From Nioella sp964229645 (GTDB lineage: Bacteria > Pseudomonadota > Alphaproteobacteria > Rhodobacterales > Rhodobacteraceae), in the NCBI RefSeq assembly GCF_964229645.1, contig NZ_CAXREX010000326.1, forward strand, positions 1 to 15,655: a stretch of DNA of 15,655 nucleotides. Direction: 5' to 3'. Every line of letters starts with the position of its first letter. Positions within the stretch are counted from its first letter, which is position 1. A program made the position numbers and the translations under genes. Shown here one piece after another: positions 7,021 to 13,416 of this stretch. The notes under the pieces are model-generated. The model made no database searches, was not told the DNA's origin, and worked only from the letters and a program-made list of their open reading frames with translations.

Positions 7021-7089
7021 TTGCCGCAGATGCAAAGGCAATAACCCGGAAGGGGTTGCAAAGCGGCGCGCAATATTGTTGCGTGCCGC
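7021..7089 (+). promoter_or_regulatory. Hairpin-rich leader upstream of coaD
   Basis: Three consecutive stem-loops fill the 109-base gap between the CBS gene and coaD. They are TTGCC/GGCAA (7021-7025 with 7037-7041), AACCC/GGGTT (7043-7047 with 7053-7057, five-base loop) and a strong one at 7063-7089: GCGGC pairs GCCGC, a G-U wobble, CGCAA pairs TTGCG, loop TATTG. No run of T follows the last stem, so it is not a clear intrinsic terminator. It ends 31 bases before the coaD ATG. It may be a structured 5' leader or a processed transcript end. Confidence 0.45.
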
Positions 7090-7120
7090 CCAAATCCACG
7101 CGAGGCAAGAGGACCTGCCC

Positions 7121-7615
7121 ATGCGCATCGGCCTGTATCCCGGCACGTTCGACCCGATCACGCTCGGCCATATCGACATTATCCGCCGCGCCTGCACCCT
7201 CGTGGACCGCCTGGTCATCGGCGTCGCGATCAACCGAGACAAGGGGCCGCTGTTCTCGCTGGAGGAACGCCTTGCGATGGTCGAGGCCGAATGCGCCTAC
7301 CTGACCAAGAAGACGGGAACCGAGATCGTCGCCCATCCCTTCGAAAACCTGCTCATCGACTGCGCCCGCGACGTCGGTGCCCAGGTGATCGTGCGCGGCC
7401 TGCGCGCGGTGGCGGATTTCGAGTATGAATTCCAGATGGTCGGCATGAACCGCAAGCTCGACCCGGAAATCGAGACCGTGTTCCTGATGGCCGATGCCCA
7501 GCACCAGGCGATCGCCTCGAAGCTGGTCAAGGAAATCGCCCGGCTTGGCGGCGACGTCTCGCATTTCGTGACGCCCCCGATCCTGGCCGCGCTGAACGAA
7601 CGCTTCAACGCCTGA
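7121..7615 (+). CDS. coaD: Phosphopantetheine adenylyltransferase
   Basis: The 164-residue protein matches the family length of about 160. Seen: the nucleotidyltransferase motif GTFDPITLGH (residues 8-17, with T/HxGH as TLGH), the RGLRAVADFEYE segment with ATP and phosphopantetheine contacts, FLMADAQHQAIASKLVKEIA, and the C-terminal VTPPILAALNERF. It transfers AMP from ATP to 4'-phosphopantetheine, giving dephospho-CoA, the penultimate step of coenzyme A synthesis, in the cytoplasm. The ISSS motif before LVKEIA in many homologues reads IASK here. The ATG at 7121 is preferred over a longer in-frame opening at 7076 because MRIGLYPGTFDP is the usual N-terminus and AGAGGA at 7109-7114 precedes it. 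It is followed by a small convergent gene and then the cyclophilin pair, an arrangement I associate with Rhodobacterales. Confidence 0.97.
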   Translation: MRIGLYPGTFDPITLGHIDIIRRACTLVDRLVIGVAINRDKGPLFSLEERLAMVEAECAYLTKKTGTEIVAHPFENLLIDCARDVGAQVIVRGLRAVADFEYEFQMVGMNRKLDPEIETVFLMADAQHQAIASKLVKEIARLGGDVSHFVTPPILAALNERFNA

Positions 7616-7629
7616 CGGTTTTGCCGGGC

Positions 7630-7794
7630 CTAGTCCTGAAGCTGCGCAACCGGGGCAGGCTGGGGCATGTCCTGCGCCCAGAGCCGCTCCGAGGTCAGCG
7701 TCGCGGCAGTTGCCAGAACGGCCAGCGCCAGGGCGAAACCGACGGGCAGAAGGCTGGGGCGTGCGGCGCGCGGGGCGGATTGGCTCGGGGTCAT
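7630..7794 (-). CDS. Small single-pass membrane protein (54 residues), unrecognised
   Basis: This short gene lies opposite and convergent to coaD. It translates to a 54-residue protein: a basic N-terminus (MTPSQSAPRAARPSLLP), one hydrophobic segment at residues 18-33 (VGFALALAVLATAATL), and a short acidic, proline-containing tail ending PAPVAQLQD. The tail begins TSERLWAQ, which could also be read as a signal-peptide region ending near WAQ. A textbook AGGAG at 7802-7806, seven bases before the ATG, and codon-like GC bias support a real gene. It is divergent from ppiB across 162 bases. I do not recognise a family; membrane anchoring with the tail in the periplasm is inferred from charge distribution. 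Confidence 0.62.
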   Translation of the reverse strand: MTPSQSAPRAARPSLLPVGFALALAVLATAATLTSERLWAQDMPQPAPVAQLQD

Positions 7795-7956
7795 CTGGGG
7801 GCTCCTCTTCGCGGGTCTGTCGCGGTCCTGTTGCCGCTTTCACGCGAAAGCCCGCCATTTCCGTCGCACCTGGCCGCGTCAGGCCGAACGCACCCCCTTT
7901 TCCTTTCGCGCCGGCCCCACTAGGTTTCACGGCGAACCAGACTTCAGGAGAGCCCC

Positions 7957-8463
7957 ATGGCCGAGATCAAGGATCCCGAAAACACCATCATCATCGAGCT
8001 CAAGGACGGTGCCGTCACCATCGAGCTTCTGTCCGACATCGCGCCCGCCCATTGCGAGCGCATGAAGGAACTGGCCCGTGAAGGGGCCTATGACGGCGTG
8101 GTGTTCCACCGCGTGATCGAAGGCTTCATGGCCCAGACCGGCGACGTGGCCCATGGCAATGCCGACACGGGGCTCAACATCCGCATGGCGGGCACCGGCG
8201 GCTCCGACAAGCCCGACCTTCCGGCCGAATTCAGCCGCATCCCCCATGATCGCGGCACGCTTGGCGCGGCGCGCTCGGCCAACCCCAACTCGGCCAACTC
8301 GCAGTTCTTCATCAACTTCAAGGACAATCACTTCCTCAACGGCCAGTATACCGTCTATGGCCGGGTGATTTCCGGGATGGAACATGTCGACAAGATCACC
8401 CGTGGCGAGCCGCCCGCGAACCCCGACAAGATGATTTCCATGAAGGTCGCCGCCGATGCGTAA
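7957..8463 (+). CDS. ppiB: Cytoplasmic cyclophilin-type peptidyl-prolyl cis-trans isomerase
   Basis: The 168-residue protein is a single cyclophilin domain without a signal peptide. Active-site residues are visible: Arg52 in FHRVIEGFMAQTGD (50-63), Gln60, Phe117/118 in ANSQFFINF (113-121), and FLNGQYTVYG (126-135), where Phe126 replaces the cyclosporin-contact Trp of eukaryotic cyclophilin A, as is common in bacteria. It catalyses cis-trans isomerisation of X-Pro bonds to help protein folding in the cytoplasm. The start is set by AGGAGA 6-11 bases upstream. Its last eight bases overlap the start of the second, exported cyclophilin, so the two form an operon and are probably translationally coupled. 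Confidence 0.95.
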   Translation: MAEIKDPENTIIIELKDGAVTIELLSDIAPAHCERMKELAREGAYDGVVFHRVIEGFMAQTGDVAHGNADTGLNIRMAGTGGSDKPDLPAEFSRIPHDRGTLGAARSANPNSANSQFFINFKDNHFLNGQYTVYGRVISGMEHVDKITRGEPPANPDKMISMKVAADA

Positions 8464-9049
8464 GCTCGCGCTGGCCCTGATGCTGATGGCCGCGCCCGCC
8501 GCGGCCACCACGCTGGAGATCGACGTGACCGGAGAGGCCGAGGGCACCATCGTCATCGACCTCTTCGAACAGGTGGCCCCCCAGCACGTCGAACGCATCA
8601 CCCGCCTGGCCCGCGAAGGCGCCTATGACGAGGTGGTCTTTCACCGCGTGATCGAGGGCTTCATGGCCCAGACCGGCGACGTGGAGTTCGGCCATCTGGG
8701 GCAGGACATGCGCTATGCGGGCCGGGGCGGGTCGGAGTACCCGGACCTTCCGGCTGAGTTCTCCGAGGATCTGAGCTTCACCCGTGGCATGGTGGGCATG
8801 GCGCGCGCGGGCGATCCGCGCTGCGGCGGCAACCCGTTCTGCGAGGAACGCGAGGAATTCCTCAATTCCGCCAATTCGCAGTTCTTCATCATGTTCGAAC
8901 CGGTTCCCCAGCTTGACGGCAATTACACGATCGTCGGACAGGTGATCTCCGGGATGGAGGTCGTCGACGCGATCAAGCGCGGCACTGGCCGGGGCGGCGC
9001 GGTGATCGGCCAGCCCGACTACATCACCGCCGTGCGCGTTCTCGACTGA
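8456..9049 (+). CDS. ppiA: Exported cyclophilin-type peptidyl-prolyl cis-trans isomerase
   Basis: The 197-residue precursor begins with a signal peptide (MRKLALALMLMAAPAAA, cleavage likely near residue 17), placing the enzyme in the periplasm. The cyclophilin domain follows, with FHRVIEGFMAQTGDV (62-76), Arg64, Gln72 and ANSQFFIMF (139-147). The cyclosporin-contact Trp position reads Gln (PQLDGNY). Compared with the upstream cyclophilin it carries an insert, RAGDPRCGGNPFCEEREEF, with Cys123 and Cys129, which could form a disulfide in the periplasm. It starts inside the end of the upstream gene (8-base overlap) and is followed by a strong terminator, so the pair is a two-gene operon giving one isomerase for each compartment. 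The two probably derive from a duplication, since FHRVIEGFMAQTGDV is identical in both. Confidence 0.93.
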   Translation: MRKLALALMLMAAPAAATTLEIDVTGEAEGTIVIDLFEQVAPQHVERITRLAREGAYDEVVFHRVIEGFMAQTGDVEFGHLGQDMRYAGRGGSEYPDLPAEFSEDLSFTRGMVGMARAGDPRCGGNPFCEEREEFLNSANSQFFIMFEPVPQLDGNYTIVGQVISGMEVVDAIKRGTGRGGAVIGQPDYITAVRVLD

Positions 9050-9074
9050 CACGGCGCGCCGATCACGGCAGATC

Positions 9075-9108
9075 AGCCCCGCACACCATCGCGTGAGCGG
9101 GGCTTTTT
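9075..9108 (+). terminator. Rho-independent terminator after the cyclophilin pair
   Basis: AGCCCCGC at 9075-9082 pairs GCGGGGCT at 9097-9104, followed by a T run (9104-9108). It lies 26 bases past the stop of the exported cyclophilin and closes that operon before the DUF3179 gene. Confidence 0.85.
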
Positions 9109-9156
9109 CATGCGCGCCCTCTCTGCCAGCCTGACAGGCAGGAGGAGGACTACCAG

Positions 9157-10122
9157 ATGCGCTTGACCATCCTTGCCGCTGCGCTTGGCGCCGTTCTGGC
9201 CATGCCCGCCATGGCCGATCCCGACCGCTGGCGCCACGCCTGGCCCAATACCGATTTCAGCCGCACATCGGTGGCGTTCTCGGAAATCATGTCGGGCGGC
9301 CCCCCGCGCGATGGTATCCCGGCGCTGACGGGTCCCGGTTTCATCCCCGTGGCCGAGGAAACGCGGCTCGACCCCACCGAACCCGTCATTGCCGTCGAGC
9401 TTGGGGACGCGACCCCGCGGGCCTATCCGCTGCGCTACCTGACCTGGCACGAGATCGTGAATGACGAGGTGGCGGGGACCCCCATCGCCGTCACCTTCTG
9501 CCCCTTGTGCAATTCCGCCATCACCTTCGACCGTCGGGTCGGGGGCGCGGTGCTGAATTTCGGCGTGTCGGGGCTGCTGCGCAATTCCGACATGGTGATG
9601 TTCGACCGTGAAACCGAAAGCTGGTGGCAACAGGCCATCGGGCAGGGGATCGTGGGCCATCACATGGGAACCGAGCTCGACATCCTGCCCACCTGGATGG
9701 AAAGCTGGCAGGCCTTTCGCGCCCGTAATCCGCAAGGTCTGGTGATGGACGAGCCGGGCCACCGCCGACCCTATGGCAGCAATCCCTACGTGGGCTATGA
9801 CAGCGCCCCGCGCCCCTTCCTCTATTCCGGCGAGATGCCACCCCACGGCATTTCCCCCCTGCTGCGCGTCGTGCGCGTGGGGGACCGCGCCTGGCCGCTC
9901 ACCCGGCTGGCCGAGGCCGGCGAGATCACCGAGGAAGGCGTGACCCTGACCTGGGCCGAAGGCCAGGCCAGCGCGCTCGATACCGACCGCATCGGCGCGG
10001 GCCGGGACGTGGGCAATATCCGCGTGCGAGACGGGCAGGGGGCCGACCTGGCCCATGACGTGATGTTCGCCTTCGCCTTCCACGCCTTCTGGCCCGAGGG
10101 GGAATGGATGCTGGGCAACTGA
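9157..10122 (+). CDS. DUF3179 domain-containing exported protein
   Basis: The 321-residue protein has a Sec-type signal peptide (MRLTILAAALGAVLAMPAMA, residues 1-20, AMA cleavage). The mature part carries the DUF3179 signature: AYPLRYLTWHEIVND (89-103), VTFCPLCNSAITFDR (112-126) with Cys115 and Cys118, FGVSGLLRNSDMVMFDRETESWWQQ (135-159) and VGHHMGTELDILPTWMESW. The biochemical role of DUF3179 is not established; the CPLC pair could bind metal or form a disulfide, but that is speculation. A strong AGGAGGAGG Shine-Dalgarno precedes the ATG. The gene stands between the cyclophilin terminator and a palindrome-rich gap, so it is probably monocistronic. Confidence 0.9.
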   Translation: MRLTILAAALGAVLAMPAMADPDRWRHAWPNTDFSRTSVAFSEIMSGGPPRDGIPALTGPGFIPVAEETRLDPTEPVIAVELGDATPRAYPLRYLTWHEIVNDEVAGTPIAVTFCPLCNSAITFDRRVGGAVLNFGVSGLLRNSDMVMFDRETESWWQQAIGQGIVGHHMGTELDILPTWMESWQAFRARNPQGLVMDEPGHRRPYGSNPYVGYDSAPRPFLYSGEMPPHGISPLLRVVRVGDRAWPLTRLAEAGEITEEGVTLTWAEGQASALDTDRIGAGRDVGNIRVRDGQGADLAHDVMFAFAFHAFWPEGEWMLGN

Positions 10123-10134
10123 GCGCGCCCCCCG

Positions 10135-10189
10135 GAAAAATCGTCCGGAAGATTTTTCGGACCCGAAGAATTTTTGCCGAAAATTCTTC
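10135..10189. repeat. Two adjacent inverted repeats between the DUF3179 gene and the ABC-F gene
   Basis: GAAAAATC at 10135-10142 pairs GATTTTTC at 10151-10158 (eight-base loop). Immediately after, GAAGAATTTT at 10165-10174 pairs AAAATTCTTC at 10180-10189 perfectly, with loop TGCCG. An alternative GTCCG/CGGAC stem (10143-10147 with 10158-10162) excludes the first. They are AT-rich islands in GC-rich DNA. They may act as a bidirectional terminator for the DUF3179 gene or be a dispersed intergenic repeat. Confidence 0.7.
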
Positions 10190-10215
10190 CCGGCGCGCCG
10201 CTGCAACTTCCCCGC

Positions 10216-10244
10216 TTGACGCCGCGCGCGCGCACACATAGCCA
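10216..10244 (+). promoter_or_regulatory. Possible promoter of the ABC-F gene, close to its start codon
   Basis: TTGACG at 10216-10221 is followed 17 bases later by TAGCCA at 10239-10244. If used, transcription would begin at or very near the ATG at 10252, giving a leaderless or almost leaderless mRNA. This fits the lack of a clear Shine-Dalgarno before that ATG. The -10 match is poor. Confidence 0.35.
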
Positions 10245-10251
10245 AGCGGCC

Positions 10252-12069
10252 ATGGCCCGCGCTCCTTTGCTTCAGCTCAATGACATCTCGCTCACCTTCG
10301 GGGGCGATCCGATCTTTGCCGATCTCTCGCTCGTCGTGCACGAGGGCGACAGGGTGGCGCTTGTTGGGCGCAACGGCTCGGGGAAATCGACGTTGATGAA
10401 GGTGATGGCCGGGCTGGTGGAACCCGATCGCGGCCAGCGCATCCTGCCGCCGGGCATCACCGTGGGCTACATGGAACAGGACCCCGATTTCGCGGGTTTC
10501 GCCACGCTTGGCGACTATGCCACCAGCGGGCTGGATCCGGCCGAGGCCTGGAAGGTCGAGGCCGCTGCCGAGGGGTTGAAACTGCGCCTCGATGCAGCGC
10601 CTGGCGCGGCCTCCGGCGGTGAGCGCCGCCGCGCGGCGCTAGCCAAGCTGCTGGCCGAGGCGCCCGAACTGATGCTTCTGGACGAACCCACCAACCATCT
10701 CGATATCGAGGCGATCGCCTGGCTGGAAAACCAGCTGAAAGAGACCCGCGCAGGCTATGTCCTGATCTCGCATGACCGCGCCTTTCTCAATGCGCTGACG
10801 CGCGCGACGCTCTGGATCGACCGGGGGCAGGTGCGCCGCAACGAGCAGGGCTTTGCCCATTTCGAGGACTGGCGCGACAAGACCTGGGCCGAGGAAGACC
10901 TCTACCGCCACAAGCTCGACCGCAAGATCAAGGCCGAGGCCCGTTGGGCCGTCGAAGGGATATCCGCCCGGCGCAAGCGCAACATGGGCCGGGTGCGGGC
11001 ACTTGGCGACCTTCGGGCCGAGCGGGCGGGCATGATCCGGCGCCAGGGCACGGCGGCGATGTCGCTGGAGGAAGGGACCAAGTCCGGCAAGCGCGTGATC
11101 GAGGCCCGGGGCATTTCCAAGGGCTTTGACGGCACCGAGGTCTTCAAGCCCTTTGACCTGCGCGTGCTGCGCGGCGACCGGGTGGCTTTCGTGGGCCCCA
11201 ACGGGGTGGGCAAGACGACGCTTCTGAAGGTGCTGACGGGCGAGTTGGCCCCCGATACCGGCACGGTCGAGCATGGCACCAACCTGGAAATGGCCGTCTT
11301 CGACCAGACCCGCGCCGCGCTTGACCCTGACAAGTCGCTTTGGGACTCGCTGACTCTCGATCCCTCCATGGCTGTGTCGGGGGCGTCCGACCAGGTGATG
11401 GTGCGCGGCCAACCCCGGCACGTGGTGGGCTATCTCAAGGACTTCCTCTTCGACGAACGCCAGGCGCGGGCGCCGGTGCGCTCGCTGTCGGGTGGCGAAA
11501 AGGCGCGGCTTCTGCTGGCCCGGCTCATGGCGAAGGAATCGAACCTGCTGGTGCTCGACGAACCCACCAACGATCTCGACGTGGAAACGCTCGATCTCCT
11601 GCAGGACCTGTTGGGCGAATACCCGGGCACCGTTCTGCTGGTCAGCCACGACCGCGATTTCATCGACCGCGTGGCCTCGACCACCGTGGCGATGGAGGGC
11701 GACGGGCGGGCGGTCGTCTATGCCGGGGGCTGGAGCGATTATCGTGCGCAACGCGGCCAGGCAGCCCCGGCCGTATCCGCCCCCAAGCCCGCGAAGGACA
11801 AACCGGCCACCCCCGAGGCCAAGCCGAAACCCGCCCCGAAATCGGGCCTTTCCTACACCGAGAAGCACCGGCTGGAGGAATTGCCAGCGGTGATGGAGCG
11901 GCTGGAAGCCGAGATCGGCAAGCTCAACCAGCTTCTGTCGGACCCGGAGCTCTTTGCCCGCGAACCGGTGAAGTTCCGCAAGGCGACCGAGGCATTGGCC
12001 GAGCGCCAGGACAAGCTGACCGCTGCCGAAGAGGAATGGCTGCACCTCGAAGAGAAGGCCGGCGGCTAG
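10252..12069 (+). CDS. uup: ABC-F family ATP-binding protein, Uup type
   Basis: The 605-residue protein has two ABC ATPase domains in one chain and no membrane segment, which defines the ABC-F class. Domain 1 shows Walker A GRNGSGKST (39-47), signature SGGERRR (121-127) and Walker B LMLLDEPTNHLD (140-151). The inter-domain linker includes ARRKRNMGRVRALGDLR (239-255). Domain 2 shows GPNGVGKTT (315-323), LSGGEKAR (412-419) and LLVLDEPTNDLD (432-443). After a Pro/Lys/Ala-rich linker (505-531), a C-terminal coiled coil (about 535-602) matches the DNA-binding domain of Uup. ABC-F proteins act on ribosomes; Uup also affects transposon excision and replication stress in E. coli. Domain 1 has ASGGE in place of LSGGE. 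The ATG at 10252 is chosen over a longer frame from 10174 because LLQLNDISLTFGG is the usual N-terminus. Confidence 0.93.
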   Translation: MARAPLLQLNDISLTFGGDPIFADLSLVVHEGDRVALVGRNGSGKSTLMKVMAGLVEPDRGQRILPPGITVGYMEQDPDFAGFATLGDYATSGLDPAEAWKVEAAAEGLKLRLDAAPGAASGGERRRAALAKLLAEAPELMLLDEPTNHLDIEAIAWLENQLKETRAGYVLISHDRAFLNALTRATLWIDRGQVRRNEQGFAHFEDWRDKTWAEEDLYRHKLDRKIKAEARWAVEGISARRKRNMGRVRALGDLRAERAGMIRRQGTAAMSLEEGTKSGKRVIEARGISKGFDGTEVFKPFDLRVLRGDRVAFVGPNGVGKTTLLKVLTGELAPDTGTVEHGTNLEMAVFDQTRAALDPDKSLWDSLTLDPSMAVSGASDQVMVRGQPRHVVGYLKDFLFDERQARAPVRSLSGGEKARLLLARLMAKESNLLVLDEPTNDLDVETLDLLQDLLGEYPGTVLLVSHDRDFIDRVASTTVAMEGDGRAVVYAGGWSDYRAQRGQAAPAVSAPKPAKDKPATPEAKPKPAPKSGLSYTEKHRLEELPAVMERLEAEIGKLNQLLSDPELFAREPVKFRKATEALAERQDKLTAAEEEWLHLEEKAGG

Positions 12070-12117
12070 GCCCTGCGACGCCGCAGGGCCGGTGGCGCGA
12101 TTTTTTCATAATCGCGC
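12069..12117 (+). terminator. Double hairpin terminator region after the ABC-F gene
   Basis: GGCCCTGCG at 12069-12077 pairs CGCAGGGCC at 12082-12090 (loop ACGC) and begins inside the stop codon. A second perfect stem, GCGCGATT at 12095-12102 with AATCGCGC at 12110-12117, follows, and its loop carries the T run (TTTTTT at 12101-12106). The first stem plus the T run ten bases later may end transcription. Confidence 0.6.
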
Positions 12118-12120
12118 TTG

Positions 12121-12164
12121 GCGGGCCAGGCCTGGCCCGCAGGGCACGGCGCGTCGACGCGCCG
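12121..12164. repeat. Two perfect palindromes without loops
   Basis: A 20-bp perfect palindrome at 12121-12140 (GCGGGCCAGG and its complement) is followed by an 18-bp perfect palindrome at 12147-12164 (CGGCGCGTC and its complement). Neither has a spacer. They continue the run of inverted repeats that starts at the ABC-F stop codon. Confidence 0.75.
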
Positions 12165-12193
12165 ATCTCCGCGCCATTTCGTCTGCACGCCCG

Positions 12194-12226
12194 GTGCACG
12201 GGGGGTGTACAGGGGGTGTACGGGGG
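12194..12226. repeat. Three-copy 11-bp tandem repeat, consensus GTGYACRGGGG
   Basis: Copies are GTGCACGGGGG (12194-12204), GTGTACAGGGG (12205-12215) and GTGTACGGGGG (12216-12226). The array is followed directly by a G6-C-G-C6 palindrome (12222-12235) that abuts the stop codon of the minus-strand YdcZ-type gene. Each unit begins with the near-palindrome GTGYAC, repeating about once per helical turn. The array is non-coding on the frames I checked. Confidence 0.8.
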
Positions 12227-12236
12227 GCGCCCCCCC

Positions 12237-12677
12237 TTATCGGGCCGCCATCTGGGTCAGCGCCACGCCCCCCGCCATCACCAGGATGCCGCCCGCGCGC
12301 ATCAGCGTCAGCGGCGATTGCGCCGCGCCGAACAGCCCGAGATGGTCGATCATCGCGGCAGATACCAACTGCCCCAGGAGCACGAAGAAGACCGCGTTAC
12401 CGACCCCGAAATGGGGCGCGACATAGGTGATCGACAGCACGTAGAACGCCACCAGAAGTCCCGCAAGGAACAGGTGCCAGGGCTGGCCCGCCGCCCGTGC
12501 CAGCGCCGCCGGACCCGTGATCAGCATGACCACGCAAGTTGCTGATACCGCGACGATAAACAGGATGAAGGCCGCCGCCGCAGGCGATCCGATATTGGCC
12601 CCGAGCCGCGCATTGAGCGCCGCCAGGACCGGAATGCCAATGCCAGCGGCCAGCATGATCAGTGCGTGTTGGGTCAT
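12237..12677 (-). CDS. YdcZ/DUF606-type DMT superfamily membrane protein
   Basis: The 146-residue protein is strongly hydrophobic, with about five membrane segments: residues 4-22, 35-55, 69-87, 92-111 and 126-143. The pattern GIGIPVLAALNARLGANIGSP at the start and YVAPHFGVGNAVFFVLLGQLVSAAMIDHLGLFG in the middle fit the YdcZ (DUF606) half-size branch of the drug/metabolite transporter superfamily. Such proteins probably work as dimers; no substrate is known here. The start ATG at 12677 has GGGAGGA just upstream; a TTG start six codons earlier at 12695 would lie on that Shine-Dalgarno and is rejected. It sits in the inner membrane. No coupled gene is evident: the next gene upstream on the same strand is 57 bases away and runs parallel. 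Confidence 0.85.
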   Translation of the reverse strand: MTQHALIMLAAGIGIPVLAALNARLGANIGSPAAAAFILFIVAVSATCVVMLITGPAALARAAGQPWHLFLAGLLVAFYVLSITYVAPHFGVGNAVFFVLLGQLVSAAMIDHLGLFGAAQSPLTLMRAGGILVMAGGVALTQMAAR

Positions 12678-12734
12678 GTGCCTGTCCTCCCTCAAGGACG
12701 CACCCTGTGGCTGAACGCGAGCGGATGCAAGGGG

Positions 12735-13415
12735 TCAGGAACAGATGCCCCGTATCTCGGCCCCCTCCCAGGGCATCAGGACATCCGGGCGGCTCATCCG
12801 GGCATTGATCGGTTCCAGCTCAAGGTAAGGGCGCAGAATCCGTTCCAGCCGCGTCGTTCTGGCCCCATCCGGATCGAGCGCGCGACAACAGACATATTCT
12901 TCGACAAGGCTCGCCTGCTGCTCGTAATCATAGTCCAGGAAGTCCGGCAGTTCTGATGGAACATCAAAGAGATAGGGGTCAACGCTCACCCAATGTTCCG
13001 AGGCGCCTCGCAGCGGGTGGTAGCCGGTGACATCGCGCTGCTGCCATTGCCAGATATGGGTCATTTCATGGGCAAAGAACATCGCCGCCAGAAGCCGCAG
13101 TTCCTGCGGATAGCCCGCAAGATAATCCTCCAGGTAATAATCCGGACTGACCCAGATGCGCCGGAAGCCTGTCATTCCAGCGGTCCGGGCCACGACCGTT
13201 TCCCCCGCAGGCGGCGGCAGGATCAACTCGCGGCAGGTGCTGCGCGGACGCACCGGGCGTTCATAGCCACGCAAGCCCACGAAAGGGGCCTCGACGATGC
13301 GCAGATGACCGGTGTCAAGCTCCGGTTGGAGTTCGGCCATGAAGCGGTGTTCTGCCTCGGTCAACGGGCGGCCACAGGCGCTAAGGACAACCAGAAAAAC
13401 AAGGATCCAGCGCAT
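12735..13415 (-). CDS. Putative zinc metallopeptidase-like lipoprotein (HExxH)
   Basis: The 226-residue protein begins with a lipoprotein signal (MRWILVFLVVLSACG) with the lipid-modified Cys at 14. A zinc-peptidase-type HExxH motif lies in FFAHEMTHIWQW (residues 113-124; His116, Glu117, His120). A candidate third ligand, Glu172 or Glu173, lies in ASLVEEYVCC. The HEMTHIWQ context recalls DUF4157-like/gluzincin proteins, but I cannot name the family. If active, it would be a membrane-anchored periplasmic peptidase; Cys177 is adjacent to Cys176, and Cys61 and Cys225 are further possible disulfide partners. Its ATG lies one base after the stop codon of the Tag-like gene (TAACATG), so it is probably translationally coupled to it, with little room for its own Shine-Dalgarno. 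No substrate can be assigned. Confidence 0.78.
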   Translation of the reverse strand: MRWILVFLVVLSACGRPLTEAEHRFMAELQPELDTGHLRIVEAPFVGLRGYERPVRPRSTCRELILPPPAGETVVARTAGMTGFRRIWVSPDYYLEDYLAGYPQELRLLAAMFFAHEMTHIWQWQQRDVTGYHPLRGASEHWVSVDPYLFDVPSELPDFLDYDYEQQASLVEEYVCCRALDPDGARTTRLERILRPYLELEPINARMSRPDVLMPWEGAEIRGICS

Positions 13416-13416
13416 G

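Noticed and set aside
9073..10341. Long minus-strand open frame opposite the DUF3179 gene.
   Set aside because: It crosses the cyclophilin terminator and the palindromes, and has no recognisable domain.
10639..12045. Long minus-strand open frame opposite the ABC-F gene.
   Set aside because: Antisense to conserved ABC motifs; composition is that of a GC-driven shadow frame.
12194..12226. Short repeat array considered as a CRISPR remnant.
   Set aside because: The repeats are 11 bp and directly adjacent, without spacers, and no cas genes are present.
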